Assembly: GCF_000717915.1 (NCBI RefSeq)
Contig: NZ_JOCX01000046.1
Location: forward strand, 1-53,652
DNA: 53,652 nucleotides
Direction: 5' to 3'
From: Streptomyces sp. NRRL S-244
GTDB lineage: Bacteria; Actinomycetota; Actinomycetes; Streptomycetales; Streptomycetaceae
Position numbers and translations under genes: made by a program. This document shows positions 17,910 to 28,814 of this stretch, one piece after another (within the stretch, counting starts at the first letter, position 1; each line of letters opens with the position of its first letter). The notes beneath the pieces are model-generated. The model saw only the letters and a program-made list of their open reading frames with translations, had not been told where the DNA came from and made no database searches.

Positions 17910-18386
17910 GTTAGATCTCCCAGTCGAACGGCCACGTCCGCCCCGAAGGGCGCTTGCATTGCGCGGTTGCGCGGTCCCGTGGGTATGGATCCCCGCACTG
18001 AGCTCATGATTCCGGATGCGGCCGGGTTACGCCGTCTGCCGGACTGCTCGGCGGCGATGTGATGCGATATCCGAGCAGGATATGACGGCACCCTAGTGAT
18101 CTACTGAAGTCAGAGGACAATGTGTCTAGTCCGAATGGGTGACCTGGGTGAATGCGGGCGTGACCGGCCCCGGGACGGCCGGTGGCGCTCCGTCGAACGG
18201 TCGTGGCGGCGCGTGCCCGGAGGCGGACGGGCCCGGGCGCTGATAGGCTGGTACCCCGTGGACCGGTGGTCTGCCTGTGCGAATCAGGAGCCCCGAAACC
18301 GCAGCTTCGGCGCCCCCTGAGAGCCTCCGGTTCGATGGTGGCCGGCGCCGGACGCACCTCAACTTCGCGACCACGGGAGCCCCCTC
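17910..18386. other. Divergent intergenic region between the GH15 gene and pyrG
   Basis: This 477-base region holds no gene that I can support. It contains a perfect 6-bp inverted repeat, ATATCC-N5-GGATAT, at 18067-18083, and a candidate pyrG -10 (TAGGCT, 18244-18249). An imperfect hairpin lies around 18289-18317. The left half is less GC-rich than the coding flanks, as expected of promoter DNA. Confidence 0.5.
18244..18249 (+). promoter_or_regulatory. Candidate pyrG -10 hexamer
   Basis: TAGGCT in the context gctgaTAGGCTggtac resembles streptomycete vegetative -10 elements. It would give a leader of about 130 bases before the TTG start. No convincing -35 was identified. Confidence 0.35.
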
Positions 18387-20069
<1,683 letters not shown>

Positions 20070-20091
20070 CGGTCTGACCGCATAACGTAGA

Positions 20092-20120
20092 CGGCCGGGG
20101 CACGGAACGTGCCCCGGCTG
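20092..20120 (+). terminator. Hairpin terminator after pyrG
   Basis: A 10-bp stem (gccggggcac with gtgccccggc) and a 5-base loop lie 25 bases beyond the pyrG stop and before the Nudix gene. Confidence 0.75.
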
Positions 20121-20174
20121 TCGCGTTTCTGACGCGTCTTCTGTCGCGCATTCGGAAGGTACGGGGTACGGGTC

Positions 20175-20810
20175 ATGGCCATGGGCATCGCAGACAGCGG
20201 GGAGTCGTGGGAGGTCATCGCCTCACGGACCCCGTTCGAGGGCGCGAAGACGGCGGTCCGCTCGGAGCAGGTGAGCATGCCGGACGGATCGGTGGTGCGC
20301 CGCGACTACCAGGTGCACCCGGGGTCGGTGTGCGTGCTGGCGTACGACGAGGACGGCGGCGTGCTAGTGCTGCGCCAGTACCGCCACCCCGTACGGCACA
20401 AGCTGTGGGAGCTGCCGGCCGGGCTGCTCGACGTACCCGGTGAGAACCCGCTGCACGCGGCCCAGCGCGAGCTGTACGAGGAGGCGCACGTCAAGGCGGA
20501 GGACTGGCGGGTGCTCGTGGACTTCTTCGCGTCCCCCGGCGGCTCCGACGAGGCGATCCGGGTCTTCCTCGCGCGCGGCCTCTCCGAGGCGGAGGGGGCG
20601 CGGTACGAGGTCTCGGAGGAAGAGGCGGACATGGAGGTCGCCCGCGTCCCGCTCGCGGACCTGGTCCGCGGCGTCCTCGAGGGCCGGCTCGGCAACCCGG
20701 GCCTGGTGACGGGGGCCCTGGCCCTGTCGGCCGCGCTCGCCGCCCCGGGCGGCCTGGACGCCCTGCGCCCGGCCCAGCCGCCGTGGCCGGCCCGCCCGTA
20801 CGAGGCGTAA
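20175..20810 (+). CDS. Nudix hydrolase, ADP-ribose pyrophosphatase-like
   Basis: A 211-residue Nudix protein. The core (SVCVLAYDEDGGVLVLRQYRHPV, then LWELPAGLLDVPGENP) resembles ADP-ribose pyrophosphatases. The catalytic helix reads AAQRELYEEAHV, so the REL-x-EE residues are present, but His replaces the usual Gly near the end and the loop before it is one residue longer than the classical box. The frame extends past the Nudix domain with a Pro/Ala-rich tail. It lies next to pyrG, as the corresponding gene does in other actinobacteria. Hydrolysis of ADP-ribose is the best guess; other nucleoside diphosphate substrates are possible. Confidence 0.85.
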   Translation: MAMGIADSGESWEVIASRTPFEGAKTAVRSEQVSMPDGSVVRRDYQVHPGSVCVLAYDEDGGVLVLRQYRHPVRHKLWELPAGLLDVPGENPLHAAQRELYEEAHVKAEDWRVLVDFFASPGGSDEAIRVFLARGLSEAEGARYEVSEEEADMEVARVPLADLVRGVLEGRLGNPGLVTGALALSAALAAPGGLDALRPAQPPWPARPYEA

Positions 20811-20948
20811 CCCCTCCTCCCGGGCCCGCGGGAGCGTGGTGTGACGATCCGCTGATCCGATTGGGCGATGTGTCCGCCGCGCTCCACACGGGTCGTCGCT
20901 CTGCGTGAACTACGCTCGCAACCCGAAGGCAGGGAGAGGAGCGGATCC

Positions 20949-22928
20949 GTGACGGATTTCGTCGGGCGGCGGCGCGAGCTCAAGGAGCTGCGCGAGGACA
21001 TCGCACGGACCGGGCTCGACACCCTCTCGGGACGCAAGGCCAAGGCGCCCCGGGCGCGCGTGCTGCTCGTCGCCGGGCGGCCGGGGTCGGGCCGCACCGC
21101 CCTCGCCGAGGCGTTCGTCCGCGAGGTCGGCGAGGACTACCCCGACGGGGTCCTGCGCACCCGCCTCACCTCCCCCGGCGGGCAGACCGTCACCACCGAG
21201 CGGGCGATCCGGACCCTGCTGGAGGGGCTCGGCGAGCCCACGCCCCCCGGCGCCGCCGAGGACGAGCTCAGCTCCGCCCTGCGCGCCGCCCTCGCCCACC
21301 GCAAGGCGATCCTGCTCGTCGACGACGCCGCCGATCCGTACCAGGTCGACGCCCTGCTGCCGGACACCCCCGAATGCCTCGTCGTCATCACCGCCGAGGG
21401 ACCGCTCACCGGGATTCCGGATGTCCGCCCCTGCACCCTCGGCGGGCTCGACACCCCCTCCGGGGTCCAGATGCTCGCCCAGCGCATCGGGGACACCCGG
21501 ATCGCCGTCGACCCCCGCGCCGCCGAGGGCCTCGCCGAGGAGTGCGGAGGGCAGCCCGCCGCGCTGGCCCTGGTCGGCGGCTGGCTCGCCGCGCACCCCA
21601 AGGCCGCCGTCTCCGACGTGGCCAAGCAGCTCCACGACATGCCGCCGGGCACCAGCGGGCCGCTCGGCCGCGGCTTCCGGCTCGTCTACGAGTCCCTGCC
21701 GCAGCCCGCCCAGCGCACCCTCCGGTTGCTGCCGCTCGCCCCCGTCGGGATCGTCGACTCGCACACCGCCTCCGCCCTCGCCGGCTGCTCCGTGGCCGCC
21801 GCCCAGTCCACCCTGGAGGACTTCGCCGGGCTGGGCCTCCTGCGCCATGCCTCCGACGGGCTCTTCCTGCTGCCCGGCTGCCTCGTACCGCTGCTCCAGG
21901 CCCTGCTGGAGACCAAGGAGCGCCCCGCCGAGGTCGAGCTGGCCCGGGCCCGGATGCTGGAGCGCACCGTACGCCTGCTGCACTCGTGCCGGGTCATGGC
22001 GCAACCCGACGAGCAGGGGGCGGACGAGGCGGACGTGCGGGAGAGGCTGGACGGGCTGCCGCGCGCGCTGCGCTTCCCCGACCGGCGGGCCGCCGCCACC
22101 TGGCTCGACACCCGGCTGCCCGCGCTGTCGGCGGCCGCCTCCCTCGCCGTGGCCGACGGCGGGCTGGACACCCTGGCCCGCCGGCTGGTCGCAGCCCTGG
22201 TGCGGGCCCTCGCGGAGCACCGCGGCACCGCCGAGGCCGCCCCCGAGCTGTACGGGCTGCACCGCCTGGTCCTGGACGTGGCCGAGCGCCGCGGCCTGCA
22301 CCGGGAGCAGGCCGCGGCCCTGCTGAACCTGGCCGACCTGGACGCCGAGACCGGCCGTACGCAGGAGGCGCTGGAGCGCTACCGGGCCGCGCTCGGCGCG
22401 GGACGGGCGGCGAATGACCCGTACGCGACGGGCCGCGCGATGGAATCCGTAGGGGGCGCCTACCAGGAGCTCGCGGACTGGCACCGGGCCGCCGACTGGT
22501 TCGGCCGGGCCCTGGCCCAGGCCCTCGCGCGCGGGGAGCGGGCGGACGAGGCCCGGCTGTACGGACGGCTCGGCAACGTGCACACGTACGCGGGCCGCTA
22601 CGGGGACGCGCTGCGCAGCTGGCGGACCGCCGCCGCGGGGTACCGGAAACTGGCCGATGTACCCGGCCAGGCAAAGGCGTTGAGCGAAATGGCGCGAATC
22701 CAGGAGTACGCCGGGCGGCCCGAGGAATCGCTGCACACCTGCCGCGAGGCGGTGGAGCTCGCGCGCCGGGCCGGAGACCTGCGGCTTCAGGCCGCGCTCC
22801 AGGTGCGTCTGGCCGACACCCTCGACCGGCTCGGCGACCCGGCCGCCGCAAGGCTGCACCGGTCCGCGGCCGACAGATTGCTGGGAGACGACCCCGCAGC
22901 CTGCGAAATCCGTAGTGGTTCCGACTGA
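20949..22928 (+). CDS. P-loop (STAND/NB-ARC-like) ATPase with C-terminal TPR repeats
   Basis: A 659-residue protein. The N-terminal DFVGRRRELKELREDI segment is followed by a P-loop GRPGSGRT (residues 43-50) in which Arg replaces the Walker A lysine, and a Walker B-like AILLVDDAADP. A winged-helix-like region (CLVVITAEG ... PAALALVGGWLA) follows. The last ~200 residues are TPR helices (TQEALERYRAAL, AADWFGRALAQAL, DALRSWRTAAAGYRKL, ESLHTCREAVELA). It resembles the ATPase and TPR parts of AfsR-type regulators but has no DNA-binding or effector domain. GTG 20949 is chosen because GAGAGGA sits eight bases upstream; the frame continues left to 20868. Its target is unknown. Confidence 0.75.
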   Translation: MTDFVGRRRELKELREDIARTGLDTLSGRKAKAPRARVLLVAGRPGSGRTALAEAFVREVGEDYPDGVLRTRLTSPGGQTVTTERAIRTLLEGLGEPTPPGAAEDELSSALRAALAHRKAILLVDDAADPYQVDALLPDTPECLVVITAEGPLTGIPDVRPCTLGGLDTPSGVQMLAQRIGDTRIAVDPRAAEGLAEECGGQPAALALVGGWLAAHPKAAVSDVAKQLHDMPPGTSGPLGRGFRLVYESLPQPAQRTLRLLPLAPVGIVDSHTASALAGCSVAAAQSTLEDFAGLGLLRHASDGLFLLPGCLVPLLQALLETKERPAEVELARARMLERTVRLLHSCRVMAQPDEQGADEADVRERLDGLPRALRFPDRRAAATWLDTRLPALSAAASLAVADGGLDTLARRLVAALVRALAEHRGTAEAAPELYGLHRLVLDVAERRGLHREQAAALLNLADLDAETGRTQEALERYRAALGAGRAANDPYATGRAMESVGGAYQELADWHRAADWFGRALAQALARGERADEARLYGRLGNVHTYAGRYGDALRSWRTAAAGYRKLADVPGQAKALSEMARIQEYAGRPEESLHTCREAVELARRAGDLRLQAALQVRLADTLDRLGDPAAARLHRSAADRLLGDDPAACEIRSGSD

Positions 22929-22980
22929 GATTATTGGTTTGCAAGGCTAGACAGCGCGTCGTCCTTCATTAGACTGGCTT

Positions 22981-23000
22981 CACCACGACATCCCGTGGTG
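22981..23000. promoter_or_regulatory. 7-bp dyad upstream of ald, possible operator
   Basis: A perfect inverted repeat, CACCACG-N6-CGTGGTG, lies 81 bases before the ald ATG in the gap after the TPR gene. It could be an operator or a short hairpin. There is no U-tract. The regulator is unknown. Confidence 0.4.
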
Positions 23001-23080
23001 CATCCCGTTGCGCGTTCTTGTGGGCGGGTATGTATGGAAGTGCCCCGAAAAATCCCCTGAGCCAAGGACCGTGATCGACG

Positions 23081-24196
<1,116 letters not shown>

Positions 24197-24236
24197 TCGG
24201 TCAGACCCCGTCAACGACTGACGTCAATCTCACGTA

Positions 24237-24270
24237 TCCGGCCGGACCTTGCCCCCAAGGTCCGGCCGGA
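24237..24270 (+). terminator. Hairpin terminator after ald
   Basis: A perfect 14-bp stem (tccggccggacctt with its complement) and a 6-base loop lie 41 bases beyond the ald stop. Confidence 0.85.
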
Positions 24271-24428
24271 GGCGTTTGGGGGGTACGGGCGCACACCGCT
24301 CAACTCGCCTCGAACGTAACCCTTTAACCCTTTCGCACACCCGCGAAACTTCGCGGTGACGGCCCGGACGCCCTTGACAGAGTGGTGTTCGGTTGCCGAC
24401 ACATCGTTGCCGGTCCGACGGATTGTGT

Positions 24429-24457
24429 TGCCGCTGAGTGGTGACACGCCATAGAGT
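24429..24457 (+). promoter_or_regulatory. Candidate parA promoter
   Basis: TTGCCG (24429-24434) and TAGAGT (24452-24457) are separated by 17 bases, which fits a vegetative streptomycete promoter and gives a leader of about 70 bases. A perfect TTGACA also occurs at 24374-24379, but without a good -10 at matching distance. Confidence 0.45.
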
Positions 24458-24532
24458 CGCCAACCGTCGGCATGGTGCCACGCTGACCTATCGATAAGTG
24501 TCCTGGTCACGTCCGAGGAGGTAAGACGACTT

Positions 24533-25693
24533 GTGAATGAGTCGACATTTGCTCCCGGGGGTGGTCGAGCAGGGACGCCAGACCGGGGCCAAGGATCCGG
24601 CGGGCTCGAAGCGGTCGGCTCCGTCGCGGTCCGCACCTTCGCAAACCACCAGCACATGACGACGCCCCAAAAGAGCATGGACGGCCTAGACGTGAACTCC
24701 AGGGCCGGCGACCTGAGCGGCGAAAAGCCCGTGGGTTTCGCCGACTACGAAAACGTGCCCGAAGGGCACTTCTACGACCCGGACGCGGAGTACGAGCCCG
24801 ACCCCGAGTACGCGGCCACCCTCGCCCCCGACGCTGCCCGCCAGCGCCGTGAGCGGATCGGCCCGACCGGACGGCCGCTGCCGTACTTCCCGATCCCGGG
24901 TCCGCTGACCGACCACGGTCCGGCGAAGATCATCGCGATGTGCAACCAGAAGGGCGGCGTGGGCAAGACCACGTCGACCATCAACCTGGGTGCGGCGCTC
25001 GCCGAGTACGGGCGCCGCGTGCTGCTCGTCGACTTCGACCCGCAGGGCGCGCTGTCCGTGGGCCTCGGCGTGAACCCGATGGAACTCGACCTGACGGTCT
25101 ACAACCTGCTCATGGAGCGGGGCATGTCGGCCGACGAGGTGCTGCTCAAGACCGCGGTCCCCAACATGGACCTGCTGCCGAGCAACATCGACCTGTCCGC
25201 TGCCGAGGTGCAGCTGGTCAGCGAGGTCGCGAGAGAGTCGACGCTGCAGCGGGCGCTGAAGCCCCTGATGGCCGACTACGACTACATCGTGATCGACTGT
25301 CAGCCCTCGCTCGGCCTGCTGACCGTGAACGCCCTGACGGCGGCTCACAAGGTCATCGTGCCGCTGGAGTGCGAGTTCTTCGCGCTGCGCGGTGTGGCGC
25401 TGCTGACCGAGACCATCGAGAAGGTGCAGGAGCGGCTCAACCCCGAGCTGGAGCTCGACGGCATCCTCGCCACGATGTACGACTCCCGTACGGTGCACAG
25501 CCGCGAGGTGCTGGCGCGCGTCGTCGAGGCCTTCGACGACCACGTCTACCACACGGTCATCGGCCGCACGGTGCGCTTCCCGGAGACCACGGTCGCCGGT
25601 GAGCCGATCACCACCTACGCCTCCAACTCCGTCGGGGCCGCCGCCTATCGCCAGCTGGCCAGGGAGGTGCTCGCCCGGTGTCACGCCGAGTGA
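24533..25693 (+). CDS. ParA family chromosome-partitioning-type ATPase
   Basis: A 386-residue ParA/MinD-superfamily ATPase. The deviant Walker A is KGGVGKTTS near residue 140, Walker A' is LLVDFDPQGALSVGLG, and Walker B is YDYIVIDCQPSLGLLTVNAL. The first ~130 residues are an extra low-complexity, acidic segment absent from classical ParA. GTG 24533 has AGGAGG 11 bases upstream. No parB and no parS sequence is nearby, so this is not the oriC-proximal ParAB pair. It is followed, with a 4-base overlap, by a small basic protein and then by scpA-scpB. The conserved association suggests a role in chromosome organisation; the partner is inferred below. Confidence 0.93.
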   Translation: MNESTFAPGGGRAGTPDRGQGSGGLEAVGSVAVRTFANHQHMTTPQKSMDGLDVNSRAGDLSGEKPVGFADYENVPEGHFYDPDAEYEPDPEYAATLAPDAARQRRERIGPTGRPLPYFPIPGPLTDHGPAKIIAMCNQKGGVGKTTSTINLGAALAEYGRRVLLVDFDPQGALSVGLGVNPMELDLTVYNLLMERGMSADEVLLKTAVPNMDLLPSNIDLSAAEVQLVSEVARESTLQRALKPLMADYDYIVIDCQPSLGLLTVNALTAAHKVIVPLECEFFALRGVALLTETIEKVQERLNPELELDGILATMYDSRTVHSREVLARVVEAFDDHVYHTVIGRTVRFPETTVAGEPITTYASNSVGAAAYRQLAREVLARCHAE

Positions 25694-26169
25694 GTCTGCC
25701 CGGAGCCGACGAACTGTTCCGTACGACCGGGGGGATGGCGCTCCAGTCGTCCTCGCCGAGGCGGGGCCCGGAGGAGTCGGGCGCCGGGGAGCACGCGGCG
25801 GCTTCGGCGGAGGGCACGGCGGGCGAGGGCCGCAGCCGGGAGGCCGCGGCGGCCGCCGCGGAGTCGGTGGTGGGTCCCCGCCGCCCGCAGGAAGGTTCTG
25901 TCAGCCCGGAGCCCCGGCGGGGCAAGGGCCAGGGCCGCGGGGCGAACCGCCGGCCCAGCGGGCGCGAACGGCACGACGAGAAGATCACGGTCTACGTCTC
26001 CGCCGAGGAGCTCATGGACCTGGAGCACGCGCGGCTGGTGCTGCGCGGCGAGCACGGGCTGGCGGTGGACCGCGGCCGCATCGTCCGCGAGGCGGTGGCG
26101 GTCGTGCTCGCGGACCTGGAGTCCCGCGGCGACGCGAGCATCCTGGTCCGCAGACTCCGCGGCCGCTGA
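25690..26169 (+). CDS. Hypothetical protein with a possible ribbon-helix-helix C-terminal domain, ParA neighbour
   Basis: A 159-residue protein. Residues 1 to ~95 are low-complexity and basic (Arg, Gly, Ala, Pro). The C-terminal ~60 residues read DEKITVYVSAEELMDLEHARLVLRG and then GRIVREAVAVVLADLES: one predicted strand followed by two helices, the pattern of CopG/RHH DNA-binding domains. I infer an RHH fold; it was not confirmed by search. GTG 25690 overlaps the parA stop as GTGA; GTG 25678 in the same frame is an alternative. A centromere-binding or adaptor partner of ParA is plausible by analogy with ParA-RHH partition pairs. Confidence 0.7.
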   Translation: MSLPGADELFRTTGGMALQSSSPRRGPEESGAGEHAAASAEGTAGEGRSREAAAAAAESVVGPRRPQEGSVSPEPRRGKGQGRGANRRPSGRERHDEKITVYVSAEELMDLEHARLVLRGEHGLAVDRGRIVREAVAVVLADLESRGDASILVRRLRGR

Positions 26170-26182
26170 CAGCCGGGCCGGC

Positions 26183-26362
26183 GGGACCCGACCGCCTGAC
26201 GGCGGGGGTGCGACTGCCTGACGGCAGGGGTGCTGACCGGCTGGCTGGCGGGGGCCCGACCGCCTGACGGTGGGGGTGCTGGCCGCCTGGCGGCGAAGGT
26301 GCCGATCGCGTGGCAGGCGGGGGCCCGACCGCCTGGCGGCGGGGGTGCGACTGCCTGATTGC
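26183..26362. repeat. Degenerate 22-24 bp tandem repeat, about eight copies
   Basis: Eight consecutive units of 21 to 24 bases share the pattern GGGGGtgCgACcGCCTGaCGGC. Variants include gggggcccgaccgcctgacg and gggggtgctggccgcctggc. Each unit carries a partly self-complementary gCCGCCtGGCGGc core. The sum of the unit lengths is 180 bases. There are no conserved spacers, so this is not a CRISPR array. Confidence 0.75.
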
Positions 26363-26920
26363 GGGCGGTGCCGGGATGGTGGGCGTTGCCCGGATGGTGG
26401 CCTGTGGTGCCGGGCGGTGGTGATGGCAGTGGCTCCGGCGGGGCGGTGTCGGTGGAGTGCGGGGACATGACCCCGCAGGCAGGCCCGCAGCCGCCCCTGC
26501 CCGCCGGGCCTGACGTCGGACCCGGCCTGCGGGCCGTCTTCCCCGCGCCTTACGACGCCCCGTCCGTCGTCCCGTCCCGCCCACCGGCACCTGTGCGCCG
26601 TCCGTTGGTCGTGACCATGGTCGATGCCGGTCTGATGTCGGTGTGCGGCCTGTGGACCCTCCTACCTGTAGTGACCGGTGGCACAGGCGGCAGGCGGGCC
26701 CGTGACGGGCTGTCGGAAGGCGGGGAGGGTGGGCCACCGGGCCTGCCTTGACTGCACCCCCGGTGCGGATTTCACGCTCCCGCTCCCGCGTCTCCTGCCC
26801 CGTCCTCCGGTCGGCCTCCTGCTTTCCCCCCGGCGGCTTCGGCCCTCTGCCGCGCCGGTCAGCTTGCCGCTTCCGGCCCTGTGGCTTCCGCCTGCTCCTC
26901 CGGTCGGCCTCCTGCTTCCC

Positions 26921-26974
26921 CTCTGGCGGCTTCGGCCCTCTGCTGCGCCTCTGGCGGCTTCGGCCCTCTGCTGC
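26921..26974. repeat. 26-bp direct repeat with 28-bp period
   Basis: The sequence beginning ctctggcggcttcggccctc occurs identically at 26921 and 26949. It sits in a wider pyrimidine-rich block (about 26805-27050), where tccggtcggcctcctgctt also occurs twice, about 92 bases apart. This looks like a local duplication in noncoding DNA. Confidence 0.8.
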
Positions 26975-27147
26975 TCCGGTCGACCTTCCGCTCCTGCCCC
27001 CGTGGCTTCTGCCCCCTCCGCCGCCGGGCGGCCTGCCGCTTCCGTCCCCCGGGCGGGTCCGGGGGAGGGTGGTGGGTGGGGCGTGGCAGCCTTGGGGCTG
27101 GCTCCGGCCGACCGACCGACACCGCTTCCGCACCGCCTTGGACCGTG

Positions 27148-28197
27148 ATGCCCCCTCCCGCAGATCCCAGCCGCCCCGCCCGCCGCAGTCTGGGGCGCGG
27201 GCCGGGTGCCCCGGCCGCGTCCGGGCCGCGAGAGCCTCACGCGCCCTCTGAGGGGCCCGTGGCGCCGGGGCCGGGCGAGGACCCCGTCGAGCCCCCCGAG
27301 CCCGCGGAGGCCCCCGCAGGGGCCCCGCAGGAGCCCGTGGAGGGCGAAGTGGAAGCGGCCGCCGTCGTACCGGGCCCGGACGCCGTCCCCGGGGTGCAGA
27401 CCGACGGGCGGTTCACGCTGCGGCTGGCCAACTTCGAGGGGCCCTTCGACCTGCTGCTCCAGCTGATCTCCCGGCACAAGCTCGACGTCACCGAGGTGGC
27501 CCTCTCCAAGGTCACCGACGAGTTCATGGCGCACATCCGCGCCATGGGCCCCGACTGGGACCTCGACCAGACCACCGAGTTCCTCGTGGTCGCCGCCACC
27601 CTGCTCGACCTGAAGGCCGCCCGCCTGCTGCCCGCCGCCGAGGTCGAGGACGAGGCCGACCTCGCCCTGCTGGAGGCCCGCGACCTGCTCTTCGCCCGGC
27701 TGCTCCAGTACCGCGCGTACAAGCGGATCGCCGAGATCTTCGAGCAGCGTGCCGAGAGCGAGGGCCGCCGCTACCCGCGCACCGTGGGCCTGGAGGACCA
27801 GCACGCCGAGCTGCTGCCCGAGGTCGTCATCAGCATCGGCGCCGAGGGGTTCGCCCGGCTCGCGGTCAAGGCCATGCAGCCCAAGGCCAAGCCCCAGGTC
27901 TACGTGGACCACATCCACGCCCCGCTCGTCAGCGTGCGGGAGCAGGCCGCGGTGGTGGTCGCGCTGCTCAAGGCGCGCGGCGAGGCCACCTTCCAGGAGC
28001 TGACCGAGGACGCCGAGGACACCCTCACCGTCGTCGCGCGCTTCCTGGCCCTCCTGGAGCTCTACCGCGAGAAGGCGGTGGTCCTCGACCAGGAGGAAGC
28101 CCTGCGGACGCTCACCGTCCGCTGGAGCGGCGGGGACGGCGACGGGATGCCGACCGTCACCGACGAGTTCGACCGGATCGTGGAGGTCAAGGAATGA
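27148..28197 (+). CDS. scpA: Segregation and condensation protein A (kleisin)
   Basis: A 349-residue kleisin subunit of the SMC-ScpAB condensin. The conserved region begins at residue ~90 (GRFTLRLANFEGPFDLLLQLI) and includes KLDVTEVALSKVTDEFMAHI and TEFLVVAATLLDLKAARLLP. The C-terminal winged helix (TFQELTEDAEDTLTVVARFLALLELYREKAV) should bind the SMC head. The first ~88 residues are Pro/Glu/Ala-rich and variable. The frame is open far to the left (26881), so the start is uncertain: ATG 27148 (or GTG 27145) begins before the RRSLGRGPG segment, but no clear Shine-Dalgarno is visible. The stop overlaps the scpB ATG by four bases. Confidence 0.9.
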   Translation: MPPPADPSRPARRSLGRGPGAPAASGPREPHAPSEGPVAPGPGEDPVEPPEPAEAPAGAPQEPVEGEVEAAAVVPGPDAVPGVQTDGRFTLRLANFEGPFDLLLQLISRHKLDVTEVALSKVTDEFMAHIRAMGPDWDLDQTTEFLVVAATLLDLKAARLLPAAEVEDEADLALLEARDLLFARLLQYRAYKRIAEIFEQRAESEGRRYPRTVGLEDQHAELLPEVVISIGAEGFARLAVKAMQPKAKPQVYVDHIHAPLVSVREQAAVVVALLKARGEATFQELTEDAEDTLTVVARFLALLELYREKAVVLDQEEALRTLTVRWSGGDGDGMPTVTDEFDRIVEVKE

Positions 28198-28814
28198 GCG
28201 ACGTGGCCGGGCTCGCGCTGAAGCCCGCCCTGGAGGCCGTACTCATGGTCGTGGACGAGCCCGCGACCGAGGCGCACCTCGCCAAGGTGCTGGACCGCAC
28301 CCCGCGCGAGGTCGCGGACGCCCTGCGCGAGCTGGCCGACGAGTACGCCGTCCAGGGGCGCGGCTTCGAGCTGCGGCTCGTCGCCGGCGGCTGGCGGTTC
28401 TACACCCGGGCGGAGTACTCGGACGCCGTCGAGGCCTTCGTACTGGACGGCCAGCAGGCCCGGCTGACCCAGGCGGCCCTGGAGACCCTGGCGGTGGTCG
28501 CGTACCGCCAGCCGGTGAGCCGTTCGCGGGTCTCGGCGGTCCGCGGAGTGAACTGCGACGGGGTCATGCGGACCCTGCTCCAGCGGGGTCTGGTGGCCGA
28601 GGCGGGCACGGAACCCGAAACAGGTGCGATCCTGTACAGGACGACGAACTACTTTCTGGAGCGGATGGGCCTGCGCGGCCTGGACGAGCTCCCGGAGCTC
28701 GCGCCCTTCCTCCCCGAGGCGGACGCGATCGAAGCCGATACGCAAGAGGGTGTTCCGTCGTTCGATCCGGATGCACCGGATACCGATGAAGACGACAAGA
28801 CGACGGAACTTTGA
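28194..28814 (+). CDS. scpB: Segregation and condensation protein B
   Basis: A 206-residue ScpB with two winged-helix domains: LKPALEAVLMVVDEPATEAHLA ... LRELADEYAVQGRGFELRLVAGGWRF, and LTQAALETLAVVAYRQPVSRSRVSAVRGVNCDGVMRTLLQRGLV. It dimerises and joins ScpA and SMC. The ATG at 28194 overlaps the scpA stop; its own stop overlaps the following ATG (TGATG). The C-terminal ~30 residues are acidic and variable. Confidence 0.95.
   Translation: MSDVAGLALKPALEAVLMVVDEPATEAHLAKVLDRTPREVADALRELADEYAVQGRGFELRLVAGGWRFYTRAEYSDAVEAFVLDGQQARLTQAALETLAVVAYRQPVSRSRVSAVRGVNCDGVMRTLLQRGLVAEAGTEPETGAILYRTTNYFLERMGLRGLDELPELAPFLPEADAIEADTQEGVPSFDPDAPDTDEDDKTTEL

Larger units (their letters stand above)
26170..27147. 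other. ~1-kb low-complexity spacer between the RHH-like gene and scpA
   Basis: No gene here can be supported with confidence. The left part is a degenerate 22-24 bp tandem array (26183-26362). The right part (about 26805-27050) is C/T-rich with direct repeats. A short frame at 26467-26751 (94 codons, ATG preceded by GGAG) has fairly high GC at third positions in its first half, and might be a decaying or young small gene, but it has no recognisable domain. The block interrupts an otherwise tight parA-RHH-scpA-scpB-rsuA run. Confidence 0.6.

Noticed and set aside
24197..24532. parS-type centromere near parA
   Set aside because: No GTTTCACGTGAAAC-like palindrome was seen in this gap or elsewhere in the window.
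26183..26974. CRISPR-like repeats
   Set aside because: Units are contiguous, degenerate and lack unique spacers; no cas genes are nearby.
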